DNA of 64,000 nucleotides, taken from NCBI GenBank assembly GCA_000818945.1, contig KN805370.1:834715-898714 (forward strand). The letters run 5' to 3'. The translations under genes were made by a program, and so were the position numbers. The notes under the pieces were generated by a model, which saw only the letters and a list, made by a program, of their open reading frames with translations, was not told where the DNA came from and did not search any database. Numbering within the stretch: position 1 is the first letter of the stretch; each line of letters begins with the position of its first letter. This document shows positions 1 to 10,462 of the stretch, in pieces. This DNA is from Schizochytrium sp. CCTCC M209059 (Eukaryota; Sar; Bigyra; Thraustochytrida; Thraustochytriidae).

Positions 1-634
1 AGGATCAGGTGCAATGAGGACGAGTTTGGCGTCGATCCTGCGCCGAATTCCAATTCCAAGAAGTGCTTTGTCAGTTACTTTTAGAAATGAAACTCCGTGG
101 AATGCCCTCGTCCTTTCTCGTGAACAACTGGGATCGCCAAAAGTAGCTTATTGCGTGCGATACCTAGAAAAATCGGCGTGAGTCTTTTTCACGTCTTCTG
201 AATTTCTGTCTGGCGTCTGAATTGATTTCACGATACGTGCGCGGGACCGTGTGCATTCGTGCCTTGTCACTTTCCGACCCATGACCCAACGCCAGGCGGT
301 ATATGACCAATTTGAGAGCGAGTTTAGCGCTCGCTGGCTTCGTATTCACTGACAGCGCGCATAACAATGCAGCCTTTCAGAGAGTGCGGCCCCATGAAAC
401 TCTTTGCTTCTGACAACCCGTGTACCGATTATGAACCCCAATAAATGAGAAAATGATTTATTCATGATCATCTCTGTCCCTTTTGCATTGTTGTGACTAT
501 CTTGGACCTTGGTATTAGCTAGCTCTCTTCCACAACAACCAACCACAACAGCTCTGACTCAACTCTTCTTCTGGCACCAAGGTAAAAAGAAGAGTCTCTA
601 CACGCGCTTCCTTCATCTATTCATTTCTCATCTC
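1..634. other. Left-edge region, no confident gene
   Basis: No recognisable gene. A plus-strand frame from an ATG at 14 to a TGA at 176-178 (54 codons) could be a small protein. Because a CTTTTAG precedes position 89, it could also be the last exon of a gene entering from the left; I cannot assign it. The rest is AT-richer spacer downstream of the minus-strand gene that ends at 635. Confidence 0.3.
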
Positions 635-1654
635 TTAGACCTCCGCTACGGTGCGAGAAATATCATCGGTCTCTACGCCGTGGCGTGGTGACGAAAGCGG
701 GCTTCCAAATGAACCATCGCCGGCCGTTTCCCTATCGACATTCAATGGTGCCAAGTATGGCGAGCCCTTGAGGATTGCCAAGCCAATACATGCAGTGTAT
801 AAGAATGTAGCCCACGTGAAAAAGGTGAACGCTGCCGCGACACCTGCCTTTGAAATTCCAAATGAGACGTCTCCAGCAAGACCGCCAAATACAAGTTCAT
901 CCATGAGCTTGCTCAATCCACGGAGAGCTTGCGCACTACTTGCCGTGGTGGAGAACGCAGAAAATATCAGAAACGCGAGAACAATGTCCCCGACTGCGAC
1001 GATCCACGAGAACAGCTTGGCCCGGCTTCCAGACGCAAAGTTCTTGCCAAGGATCTTGAATCCAAATACAGCTGTTGCACCCACGTAAAGCCATGTCATG
1101 AGCATTAGCACGAGGTCCCAGACAACGCCGGAGATGAAAGTCTGTATACTTGCAAACCCTGATTCATGAAACAGAGAGTTAAAGTCCGAGATGCTTGCCG
1201 CCGCACATGCCCAAGCAATCAAGCAGAACACGAATTGGGCAATCCGCGCGTAGAGCAAACAATTCACGGAGTGATGCACCTCGGCTGTCGAGTTGACATC
1301 GAAGTTGACGCCTGCACTTCTGGCCCATGACGGAAGGACCCTCACCGAGTCCTGTGTCATTCGCTGAAGGCCGTCGCGTTGGCCTGTAGAATAATGACCC
1401 GAGTGCGGCGACAAGGGAGAGAATCCAGACCTCGGCGATCCGGGAAATCCCAAATCTGGCCCGGGAGGCTTGGCTTGGCCTGCTCCACTCTGCATATTTC
1501 TGTCGATCTCTTCTGCCTTGATAGCCTCTGCCGTACCACTCCGTGCTTTCCCATCTTTCTTAGCCTCTTGTTCCTCCTCGCGAACCTGCTGTTCTTCAAC
1601 TTTGCGCGCAGTCTCCGCGCCCTCGGCCTCATGACTTTGCACGTCGTCACCCAT
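635..1654 (-). CDS. Four-TM MARVEL/CASP-like membrane protein
   Basis: A 339-aa protein of unknown specific function. Residues 1-60 are acidic and Glu/Lys-rich, probably coiled. Residues 65-100 are Pro/Gly/Ser-rich. Four hydrophobic segments follow at about 135-155, 175-200, 215-238 and 268-295, then a short Ser/Pro-rich tail. This is the layout of MARVEL or CASP-like tetraspan proteins of plasma-membrane or vesicle membranes. The frame opens at a GTG at 1684; I use the ATG at 1654 (residues MGDDVQ). The phrase STAEV just before TM1 also occurs near the start of the smaller four-TM protein at 14448-14999, hinting at a family with three members in this window. Family assignment rests on topology only. 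Confidence 0.6.
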   Translation of the reverse strand: MGDDVQSHEAEGAETARKVEEQQVREEEQEAKKDGKARSGTAEAIKAEEIDRNMQSGAGQAKPPGPDLGFPGSPRSGFSPLSPHSGHYSTGQRDGLQRMTQDSVRVLPSWARSAGVNFDVNSTAEVHHSVNCLLYARIAQFVFCLIAWACAAASISDFNSLFHESGFASIQTFISGVVWDLVLMLMTWLYVGATAVFGFKILGKNFASGSRAKLFSWIVAVGDIVLAFLIFSAFSTTASSAQALRGLSKLMDELVFGGLAGDVSFGISKAGVAAAFTFFTWATFLYTACIGLAILKGSPYLAPLNVDRETAGDGSFGSPLSSPRHGVETDDISRTVAEV

Positions 1655-2239
1655 CTTTGCAGCAACGCACGTCTCGTTGTCCACGCCCGCGGCTCTTTCA
1701 CAACAAATTCACGCGCTCGTAGCGCTTTGGTCTCTTGCGCCCGCGCCCGTTTGGTCCTCGTTCCCCGTCTCCTCGCCTCCTCGCGCCCGCGCGCGAACGT
1801 GCCGTTCGTTCTAGATGGACGTGCTCTGCTATCGAGTCTCTTTTGCTCAAGTCCAATTCCTGGGCCGACATGAGGGCCAAAGGTACAATAGAGAAGGCCT
1901 AGAACTGGACAGACTCAGTATGTGCCGGTCAAAGCAGCCAAATCATGCCGAACAAGCTTTGCCAAAAGCTGACGCATCAAGTGATGAAAGACATCGTAGA
2001 GTTTAGACGATGGCAAAACCTACGTTTGCCTTAACCCAAACGACCGATCACATTGGTCGGGTACGCTCACATTCTCGAATTATAAAAAAGGAGACTTTCG
2101 GTATCTCGGAGTCCATGCTCGCAATACGTGCGATCTCACTGAAAGAGACGGAACAAATAGAAAAGCAAAGCAAAGAAACCAAAACGCAAACGCAAACGCA
2201 AACATTCTACTGGCAAACATCCCAATTTCACTAGCAAAA
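1655..2239. other. Intergenic region
   Basis: GC-rich 5' flank of the upstream gene, then AT-richer spacer with a short ACGCAA run near 2190. No coding evidence seen. Confidence 0.4.
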
Positions 2240-2812
2240 CGGTTATAATTTGCAATAGGTTTTCTCTCCCTTGTGCGAAACGTCCCCAACAGGCCCATGC
2301 AGAGAAAGTCAGGAGCAGGACTTTATCGACTTGCAGCGATAGCATGATCGAGATTTGCAAGGGACTTCTCAGTTGTTGAAAAGCAACGATTATCCCCATT
2401 CGCAGTCGTAGGATGGTCATGATTTGCAAGAGATTTCCTCGCTTGTCCAGAACGCCTTTGAGAGGCTCATGAAGGATGGGCCAATGACGAGATGATATGG
2501 CTCCTCCATCCACTTGAAGCAACAGCATGATCATGATTTGTAAGGACTTCTCTACTTGAACAAAAACAACGAGTTTCCCCATTTGCAGTGGTACGGTGGT
2601 GATAAATTGTAAGTGGCTTCACAGCTTGTCCGAAACGCCCCAAGAGGCCCATGCAGGAAGAATCAGGGACAGGAATTTATTCACTTGCAGTGATAGCATT
2701 TTCATGATTTGCAAGGGACTTGTCAGCTGTTTAAAGACAACGAGTTTTTTTCTCCACTTGCAGTCGTAGGATGGTCATTATTTGCAGGTGGGCTCTTCGC
2801 TTGTCCAGTACA
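2240..2812. repeat. Degenerate minisatellite derived from a gene 3' end
   Basis: About five to six imperfect units, alternating near 70 and 110 bp, with a higher-order period near 352 bp: the block beginning GAAACGTCCCC at about 2279 recurs as GAAACGCCCCA at about 2631. Each unit carries a variant of GATTTGCAAGGGACTT followed by GCAGTCGTAGGATGGTCAT. The right-most unit contains the last codons and stop of the 2778-3665 gene, so the array lies in its 3' UTR and looks like amplification of that tail. Confidence 0.75.
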
Positions 2813-3665
2813 CGTTAAAGGGTCGATGAAGTAAATCTGGTGACGACACTTCTACTTCATTGAGGGCGAAGTATACCAAAGCAAAGATTCCACCCGCGGC
2901 ATGATAAGGGCGTAAAGCCCCAAGATGAAGCTTCAAGACTGGTGGCGTCCAATTATTTGGTTTCCAGTTGCGCGCGGCTTGCGCCTGCAGGCGTGAGCAT
3001 GGCGCACATTGCGGGAGAAAGACCTGCTGGACGTCTTGATTCGCAAGACGCCGCCAAAGTCCCATCTCTGCACTCGCGCGAAGCTTGCTCGGTGGCATGT
3101 GGTCTGCGTGGAAGGAGGCATGGCCCTTTCCATGCCCGCCTTTCGTGCCACAGGTGTGGCATCCATGCTTTTTACCCAAGGACTCAATAGTAGTCCGCTG
3201 CGCAGGGCGCGCATAGGCTCGCCCTGCAGGGATACTCTCGCGGGCAAACGCCCCTGGACGCAAGACATCGCTCGGGAGCGTGCTCGCAAATCTACCGCCC
3301 ATCGCCTTGAAGACGGCAAGAATTCCGGCCACGCCCCACGCTCGAGCCTCCATAGATTCCAGCAAAACAAACGGACTACCACGACGCGAGCGCCCTGCAG
3401 CCCGCGCGGCCTCTTGCGACGCCGCGGCGGCACCAAGAGTCAGGACCCCGCCCGCAAAGGAGCTCAGGCCGGGAACTGCGCAGCTGAGACCCAGCGCCGC
3501 GGCTACGAGCTGGCCGCACGCCAGGCTCACCAGAAACGCATAGCCTCCGGCCACAGCGCCTGCGCCCACGCGCAAGACCTGCGCCGTCCTCTCGCCTGCG
3601 CGTCCTGCTTGAGGCGTCTCGCTCGCCTCGCTCGCCTCGCTCGCCTCGGTTCTGGTCGAGGCCAT
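2778..3665 (-). CDS. Membrane protein with HNH-like zinc motif
   Basis: A 295-aa protein of unknown function. The N-terminus is Ala/Glu/Ser-rich, with hydrophobic stretches at about 34-62 and 67-84. A cysteine/histidine module follows: C169-x2-C172, a segment F185-H-A-D-H189-M-P-P, then C220-x2-C223. Two CxxC knuckles around an HxDHxPP core resemble an HNH/treble-clef zinc fold, so nuclease activity is possible but not shown; the fold could be purely structural. A last hydrophobic segment lies at about 255-267. The start is a true ATG at 3665. The final codons, including the stop, fall inside a repeat unit that is amplified downstream, so the C-terminal 10-15 residues may be recent or poorly conserved. 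Confidence 0.55.
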   Translation of the reverse strand: MASTRTEASEASEASETPQAGRAGERTAQVLRVGAGAVAGGYAFLVSLACGQLVAAALGLSCAVPGLSSFAGGVLTLGAAAASQEAARAAGRSRRGSPFVLLESMEARAWGVAGILAVFKAMGGRFASTLPSDVLRPGAFARESIPAGRAYARPAQRTTIESLGKKHGCHTCGTKGGHGKGHASFHADHMPPSKLRASAEMGLWRRLANQDVQQVFLPQCAPCSRLQAQAARNWKPNNWTPPVLKLHLGALRPYHAAGGIFALVYFALNEVEVSSPDLLHRPFNVYWTSEEPTCK

Positions 3666-4134
3666 GCGCGGTATCGAGTCTAGCTGCTTCGAGTCGAGTC
3701 AGCAGCGCGCAGATTTATTTCCCAGGTCCCACCAGCCAGCCAAGCCAGCCAGCCAGCCAGCCAGCCGGGCGTCTTCCGCGTCGGCACGTTCGCTCGAGAC
3801 CAAACCAGACCAGACGTCGAGCGGCAGCGGCGGCGCGCAGGGGGTCTCCGTTTGTCTGTCAAGGTTTGCGCGACGACAAGGCATCGCCGTTACACACCTC
3901 TCTTTCAGCCTCGCTGGCTGGGACGATTGAGCTAGCTGATTGGGACGAATTCTGTTCTGGGTGTAAGGTGTGGTGGCCGGCGCCGCCATTGACATGACGT
4001 GTGGATTTTAGATTTCTCTACGTAGGTTGCGAAATGGCTCGCTTCATCAAGGTTATCTATTTACGTTTTGTACTCTACGCACTGCTGGTGGGCAGCTGAG
4101 TGCCTCTTGTCCGCTTGTTCCTCCGGCGTGATGA
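3666..4134. other. Intergenic region
   Basis: Upstream flank of the HNH-like gene with a CCAGCCAG run (about 3730-3765), then the 3' flank of the rhodopsin gene. No gene seen. Confidence 0.4.
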
Positions 4135-6473
4135 TCACATGAATGCATTGCGGAAAAAGTTACGGCTTGACGGCGCCTGTTGCTGCTGCGGCGGGCCCTG
4201 CTGGTACCCATTAAAGCTCTGGTGTGAGCTGTAGCGATGCATGGGCGAGCCGGGCGGGCCGCCCTGCGCGAAGCGAGGGTCAGGCCCCATCATGGACATT
4301 GACTCGGTGCTCTGGGCGCGGTGCATCATGTGGCCCTGGAGCTGCTGCTGCTGCTGCTGCTGCTGGGGATGGCCCTGTCCGTAGGCGTCAAAGTTGTGGC
4401 CGCCGTACTCCGTTGACGCAAAGCTGCCGCTGCGCGGGTAGCTCGCCACGCGCTGGTTTGGGTCCTCTTGCATGTACGAGCCGGCACGCGAGCGCGGATC
4501 AAAGCCCATGTCGCTGTCCACCTGGCCCGGCAGCGTGCCGGGTGAGACCTGACGCGTAGAAGCTGCGCTGCGGGGAGCAGCGTCATCTTCCGGACCGTAG
4601 GCGCCATACGCCGGACCGTCGGCCGGACCCTGGTAGAAAGGTTCCGCTCCGGGCGAGTGCTCGCGCTGGTCCTCGATCGTGCGGAACGAACGTTCGCTCT
4701 CGTCATCAGGGTGCGCCGACGGGGACCTGTGCATGCCCTGGACGTTGTCGTACAGCTTGCGCTCAATGTCCGCAGAAACGTCGATGTCGCGCCAGTGTGC
4801 GGCCGCGTCCTTCCAGTGCGAGACAAGCTCGTAAATGTGATTCTCATCCAGGATGTGGCGAATGACTCCGTCGCAGATCGTCCGCTGGCGCTCCTCGCGC
4901 TCAAGGACGTCGACCATGTTCTCCTCTTCAAAAGTGTATCCGAGGACGGGCAAGTAATACGGCTTGCGGTGGTAGTGCGTGCGGAAACGCTGAATGTCCA
5001 CGCGCTTTTCCGCGGAGACCGAAAGGTTAACAAAGATCACGTGGTAGGTGCCAAGGTGGTCGCGCTTGAGCATGTTCACGGCCATGTTCACGTCAAAAGC
5101 GAATTCCGTAATGATTCCGGTCTGGTTGAGCATGAGGCTGAAGAGACGCTGCATCTCAATGCGCGGCTCAATGATGAGCACTGCGGGGCTGCGGCGACCA
5201 ATCGTGCGGCGAATGCGACGCTGCTTGAGCGCGTCCTCCGAAATGTCGCCCATCTTGATCTGCTTAGCCGTGAGGTTCGAAGCGTACGGGGACACGGCGT
5301 GCTGCGCGGCGTAACGTGAAGTGTACGGCTCCAAAACCACAAAGCGCACATACCACACCAAAAAGCCGCACATGTTCTTGGCAAAAAGATCTCCAACAGC
5401 GTCTCCGATTTTGTCTGTGGCTTCGTCCACGAGATTGAAGACAGGAGGTCCAATGAAGTATAGAACCGGAAAGAAAGTCCAGGAAACGAAAAATGTCACC
5501 AAAGCGAACAAGATCCAGTTCCATGCACCTTCAGAGTGCGCAACAAAGTGCTTCTTGCGCATCATGGCGAGCTTGATCACATCGTACGTGAGCCAGAGCT
5601 GCGCAATTCGTCATCATCGGTTTCCATCATATTTTCTGGCTGTTAGTGTCACGGGTTTTGCTTCGCTGCTGTTTTCTCAACCCAATCCAGCACACAGTCT
5701 TGCCCTCTCTATGGTTTGAGAGGCCAACTTCACGCCTTCTCTTAGGGCATGAGCTCTACGCTAAGGATATCGCGCTCTATCCTTCCTGACGAACTTACAG
5801 CAATCAGTGCCGCGGCGCTAACAAAGACTCCCTTGAGGGCAGGCTCGGTCTGGGCGGCGCCGAGCATACCAAAGCAAATCATGAAGATGTCCTTCACCAT
5901 CATGGAGATCGTCTTCCCCATGTCGAGAAGGTCAGGTACGAAAAGATGCAGAAGAACGCACAAGTTCGAAACGATCACCGGGCAGCATACTGTAGGGTAA
6001 AGGTCAGAAAGTAAATGAGACGAAGATCTCATCGTCGATGCACCCGGTCTGTTAGTATATCTCTTTTTGCCCTTTCCATTGATAAGAACTGCTCGAAAAT
6101 GAGGCCTTCCAAAAGCAAACTTACTCATCCAAAAAATGTAGCGGCCCAAGGCGAATTCAAAGTGCTCGTCACTGTTAACGTCCGCGCGTACATCAAGATT
6201 CATGTAGCTAGTAGTGACAAAGGTGCTCAGGCAGTAGTACACGCAGGTAACCATCTGGACAAAGATGGGCGCCAGGTTGCAGCGCTTCGCTTGCCATTGT
6301 GCACAGTAAAAGAGCAGCAGGAATGCGGAGCACACAAAGACGCAGAGACGCGCGCCAAAGACTCCCGACGGCAGCTCGTTCGTCGCGAGAAAGCGCGGTT
6401 CCTCAAACATCATGTCAGCGTCGTCGATCATCTTCAGCGAGTCGTCCTGCGTCAGGGACATCAGGTCCGCCAT
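4135..6473 (-). CDS. Channelrhodopsin-like protein fused to receiver-like domain (3 exons)
   Basis: Exons 6473-6125, 5989-5799 and 5598-4135 give 667 aa. Both introns start GTAAGT and end AG (phases 1 and 0). Reading straight through the first intron would break helix 3, while splicing restores the spacing of the paralogue at 11210. Seven TM helices span about 41-270. Bacteriorhodopsin landmarks: R111 (R82), F114 in place of the D85 acceptor, W115 (W86), C119 (T90), N125 (D96), W220 (W182), F223, P224 (P186), D250 (D212), and K254 as retinal Schiff-base lysine. C119 plus D150 form the channelrhodopsin DC pair. Helix-2 positions matching ChR2 E90, E97 and E101 are T76, S83 and T87. A receiver-like domain spans about 318-440, with N371 where the phospho-acceptor Asp should be. 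The tail is Q/P/S-rich with a (CAG)n run. Probably a light-gated channel, anion-selective by residue pattern; conductance is inferred. Confidence 0.88.
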
Positions 6474-8051
6474 CGTGTCTATCTGTCTGTCTGTCTGTCC
6501 GCCCGTCCGTCTGTTAAACGGGTGTTGCAGGGTCTAATTTGCAAAAAGCAGATTCCCTACTTGAGCGAACGAAGCTTTGCGCGACTTCGGTTCGATGCGT
6601 CGTGCTGCGCTATGGTATGCCAGGCCAGGCAAGACGTGCTCTGGGCTTGAGTTGCCTTGGCTTGGCTTGGCTTGGCTTGGCTTGCCTTGGCTTGGCTCGA
6701 TGTACACTCCTTCCCCCGCCCCTTCGGCTTTGCTCGCTTCGATGTCCTGTTTCGATCTCACGTTGACCACGGCCGAAGCACCCGAGTCGGCTGAGCACAG
6801 CCCGAAAGAGGTTTGCCATCGAGATCCTTCCATCCAACGATTTCCGAGCCATGTGCAGACAGCAAAAGAGAGGATACCTAAGCCTCGTCCTTTCAACGCT
6901 TCCATGGAAAAGTGTAGGTAGACAACTGCGTCCGTCCATGGAGTCTTACATCCCTCAACATCCATCAACTGACACTTTGTAGCTCGCACACCTCCGCGGT
7001 GGAAGTCCACAACGCCGTGCGCGTCACGAACAGTCGCGCAGCTGCCCTGCATGCGGGGTGCTGGTGAACGGATATGATCCGTTTGCGGTTGATCACTGTG
7101 AAATGATGAGGGCCCCACGTGAAAAAAAAACTATCCGTTGACCGGAACTTCGTGCCACTGTGACCGCGTCCTGGTGCGTTTGTATTCAGGGAGCCACCGC
7201 AAGTCTTCGCCACTGTGGACGCTGCTAAGCCGACTCGCTCGGAATTTATGTGCAAAGCGACCTCGCCGAGCAGTTGAAAGCAACGTACATCACCTCTGCC
7301 ATTGCTAAAGTAAATTGAAGAATCTAACGTAGATGATTTTCGCGACCTATCGCTCGGAGCCGACTCGACGCGTTGGATAGTCAACGCACGCAATGTCCGT
7401 TTTTCTTTCACGTGCGGAAAAGGGATCACCGTTGCGGGCCAGACTTGCGATTTGAGCCTCTCCCTCCCCCCCCGTGAAAATGTATTTTGCCTTCAACTAG
7501 CGTCTTCGCGTAGGCTCATCTACGGTCAGGGTCTCACACTCTCTCTCTCCCGTGAAAAATTATTTTTATTTTGCCTTCAACTAGCGTCTCCGCGTAGGCT
7601 CATCTACGGCCAGGGTCTCACTCTCTCACTCTCTCTCTCTTTCTCTCTCCATTCTGGGGGCACGCGGCGTGGCCAGTCCTGGCGCCGTGCGACGCGTCAA
7701 GAAAGAAAGAAAGAAAGAAAGCGGTATAACCAGGGCTTGATATCAACGGATTGTCGCCAACTAGCTCCGTTTGAGGGCAACCTACCCTCTCCTCCCAACG
7801 TCTGATTCGAATCAGCCAGTATCAAGCCAGGAGGACTGTGTTTGCTTGATCCCGTGCGCACGCTGGCTGGCAAACGGTGCCTCTTCAAGTGTCCATCCGA
7901 ACTTCGACTCCAGGCTCTCGTTCGGCCGAACGAAGACCGTCTCGTACAAATATGATTGGGTGAGAGGCTGCCCGGATTAAAGGCACGTGAAATCCGGTTT
8001 CGTGCCCGATTAGTGGGCCAGGCAGTCGCGCTCTTGTGCGCGCCAAACACT
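6474..8051. other. Gene-poor region upstream of the minus-strand rhodopsin
   Basis: Holds short GTCT repeats (about 6479-6500), a GGCTT pentamer run (about 6655-6690), a 78-bp direct duplication (7474-7622), a CT tract and a GAAA run (about 7700-7720). Short reading frames here show no recognisable domains and several start at non-ATG codons. The promoter of the minus-strand rhodopsin should lie just right of 6473. Confidence 0.4.
7474..7622. repeat. Two-copy direct repeat of about 78 bp
   Basis: The block from GTGAAAATG through GGTCTCACACTC (starting 7474) is repeated from 7552 with a small insertion (TTATTT) and a few substitutions. The shared core includes CTTCAACTAGCGTCT and CGCGTAGGCTCATCTACGG. 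No function is apparent. Confidence 0.8.
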
Positions 8052-10462
8052 ACTAGGGTAAAACCTTTAAAACGGGTCACCTATAAAATGGGTCAACTTG
8101 GGCGGTGTGGCTTTGGACTAGGAGTCAACTAAGGCGCACTAGAATCGAAAGATGCTACCCCCCGAAATGGACCAGCGGTGGTTAGGCACCGGTGGTTACG
8201 TTAGCGTGCATTGCCGCAACTACGCGCGGCGCCATGTCGATGCCGACGACCTTGAGCAACTTCCTCGGCACCACGCCGCCGCTGCAGAGGCAGGCTGCCG
8301 TTGACAATGCCCTCCAGTAGAACGACGAAGCAGCTTGCAGAAGTCGTCGCAGCGTCGACGCCGGAGGCGCTCTTGCCCGAAGTGCATGGTTACCGGCTGA
8401 CGTGCAAGCGTTTGCAGGCTCTCTGGCGCCATACTGCAGACCAGTAGGCCTGGCTGGATGACGAGCACATCGACGTGATCGCGAGGAGTATCTCGTCCGA
8501 CTCGACCAAGAAGGTCATGGTCCTCGACACGCAGTTCGTTGCGTGGTGGACGGAGTGGACTCTCGATAAAGATTGCGCGCGGGGTGCGCCTGGCAGTGGT
8601 GGAAATCTCGCATCGCAGCTCGCGGACCGAGAGATCTTGTGGATTCCGTGCCATACGGCCGGCAACCACTGGACTTGCATGTTCGTCTTCCTTCACGAGC
8701 GCCAGTTCGAGTTCTTTGATCCGCTCGGTAGGCCGCCAGGCATTCTTGATGCCGTTTGCCGTCACATCATCCATAGCATTTCTCGCTATGGGGACTTCAT
8801 CGACACATCCTCATGGCCGTGCATGCAAGTGACGACGACTCAGGTTCAACAGGACAGCTACAACTGCGGACTTTGGATCCTTGGGGCCCTGGACGTGGTT
8901 AGTGAGGGGGTCACGACCAGCAGCTTCGTGGAGATACCGCCGTTCGCCATCACTTGGCTTCGTCAGAAAAATTTCCTCATGCTCTCGCTGTTGTCATTTA
9001 CGGACAAGAAAGCGAGCGAGAAAGGTGTACCCGTGGAAGAACCTGCGTCTTCAACAGAAAACGTGGAGCATGAGCTGTCCGGGCGCAACGTGGAGCGGGA
9101 CGTTCTAGGGGAGAAGAATCAGGACAGCCTTGCTGACCTGCGGAGCGCGGTGGACAAAATTCGGCACAGGCAAGAGGCCGCTCTCCGCGCGGAAGCGCGT
9201 TGGAAGAGCCACTCTGCTCCGCAAATCACGAACAACATCAACAACATCAACATCGAATTGAACATCAACCTGCCTTCTGGCAGCCCTGTCGATCTCGCAC
9301 ACGCCGAGCAGGTTGGACGGAGGATCCTGGACGTGCTCTTCAGACAGGTCGGCGGAGCGACGTTTGTACCGCCAAGCGACAGCAGGGTCGCACGGCGCAT
9401 CGCAGCTGGGGTGCCAAGGGTGGTCAACACAAGCGCGCACATTAAGTTTCTCGAGCAGCGCGAACAAGACCGGGTTACGCAGTGCGAAACCGACGCGCAG
9501 AAGAAGCGAGTGCAGTTCGTTGAGGAGGTCGATGTTGAGTTACTCTTGATCCATCTAGCAGCCGAGTCGCCAGATGTCTTCTGTTATAATCGAGGCGAAA
9601 GGATGACCAAGCAGGTCCTCGCCAAATATCTCGAGCTGCGGGGTGATCGGGTAAGCCCGGCGATGTCAAGGTCCGCCCTACTCGAACGCATTCGCGTTCT
9701 GAAGACCAATCGACCTGGCACCTTGTCTCCTACGACAACCTCTGCTGCATCGATCTCTCACTCCAGTTCTTCGATGGCCGCAAGTTCTGCAGCATCACCT
9801 GCTCCAGATCCAACCGGGGCCTCCACTCCGCAGAACGAAGTCCTCTCGGCAGACGACGAAGCTCTCATCATCAAGGCGTTGGCCGCGAAAGCAGCTTCTT
9901 GCACCGAGTTCGGGTTTACCCACTCGCGCAAGAAGGTCACACGATCAAACCTTCTGCAGTACCTCGAGGTCGAAGGCTTGCGTGTTCCGTGGCATGATCC
10001 TCGCGAGAATCTCATGCGAATCGTTCTTGGTCACATACGGAGCACCTCCAGCGCTTCTGCGCTGCCGCTGATGTCCTCGTAGGGCATCTCAGCGAGCGCG
10101 TGGCGCTGCTGACGTCCGCCAGTGGCGACAACTGCATTTTCATCCCCAAAACGATGCAAACGTGAACGCCCCATATAAACAATAGACAAATATCCGTTGA
10201 GTACGTAACTCGTTAAATACCCCCCTGTCAATACCCCCCGGTTCAATTTGGGGGCCAGCAGCCCCGCGGGGAGCCTCAGACGCTCAACTTTGAACTACTC
10301 TCGCTCCTCCAAAACTCGATCAAAACCTTTACTGCAAATTTTGTGCAGTCCGCCGTGGCACGGGCCTGTGCTGTGTCCAGCTCCGATGCTCGCGCGTGGA
10401 TTTGCTGAAGAAATTTTCTGAACATTACGAAACCCTGTCCAATTCGGAGGTTTTACCCTAGT
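8052..10462. mobile_element. Candidate TIR-flanked element carrying a C48 protease gene
   Basis: ACTAGGGTAAAACCT at 8052-8066 is repeated in inverted orientation at 10448-10462, enclosing about 2.4 kb with a single protease-like gene. Ulp1-type proteases are common cargo of several eukaryotic DNA transposon groups, so a decayed DNA transposon is plausible. Against this, similarity stops after 15 bp, I see no clear target-site duplication, and no transposase is present. Confidence 0.35.
8307..10082 (+). pseudogene. C48 (Ulp1/SENP-like) cysteine protease gene with premature TAG
   Basis: One frame runs from an ATG at 8307 to a stop at 10082 (590 codons before the final stop, counting the TAG) but is interrupted by TAG at 8445-8447. 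Codons on both sides read as one protein: the upstream part has a basic helix-like segment, and immediately after the TAG comes AWLDDEHI, matching the WLND-type start of Ulp1 domains. The catalytic set is intact: His (NHW, codon 121), Asp (FFDPLG, codon 138), Gln in VQQD, and Cys (YNCG, codon 187). The C-terminus has two short SAP-like helical segments (about codons 433-465 and 545-578) and Ser/Ala linkers. The family removes SUMO or ubiquitin-like modifiers. The TAG follows CAG and is one transition from a second CAG, so a simple nonsense mutation fits; readthrough or an assembly error is possible. Confidence 0.7.

Noticed and set aside
2240..2812. CRISPR-like array
   Set aside because: Units are imperfect, without constant repeats and unique spacers, in a eukaryotic genome; better explained as a minisatellite.
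6534..7429. Minus-strand frames of 154 and 194 codons in the rhodopsin upstream region
   Set aside because: No domain or conserved pattern; they cross microsatellites and begin at doubtful starts.
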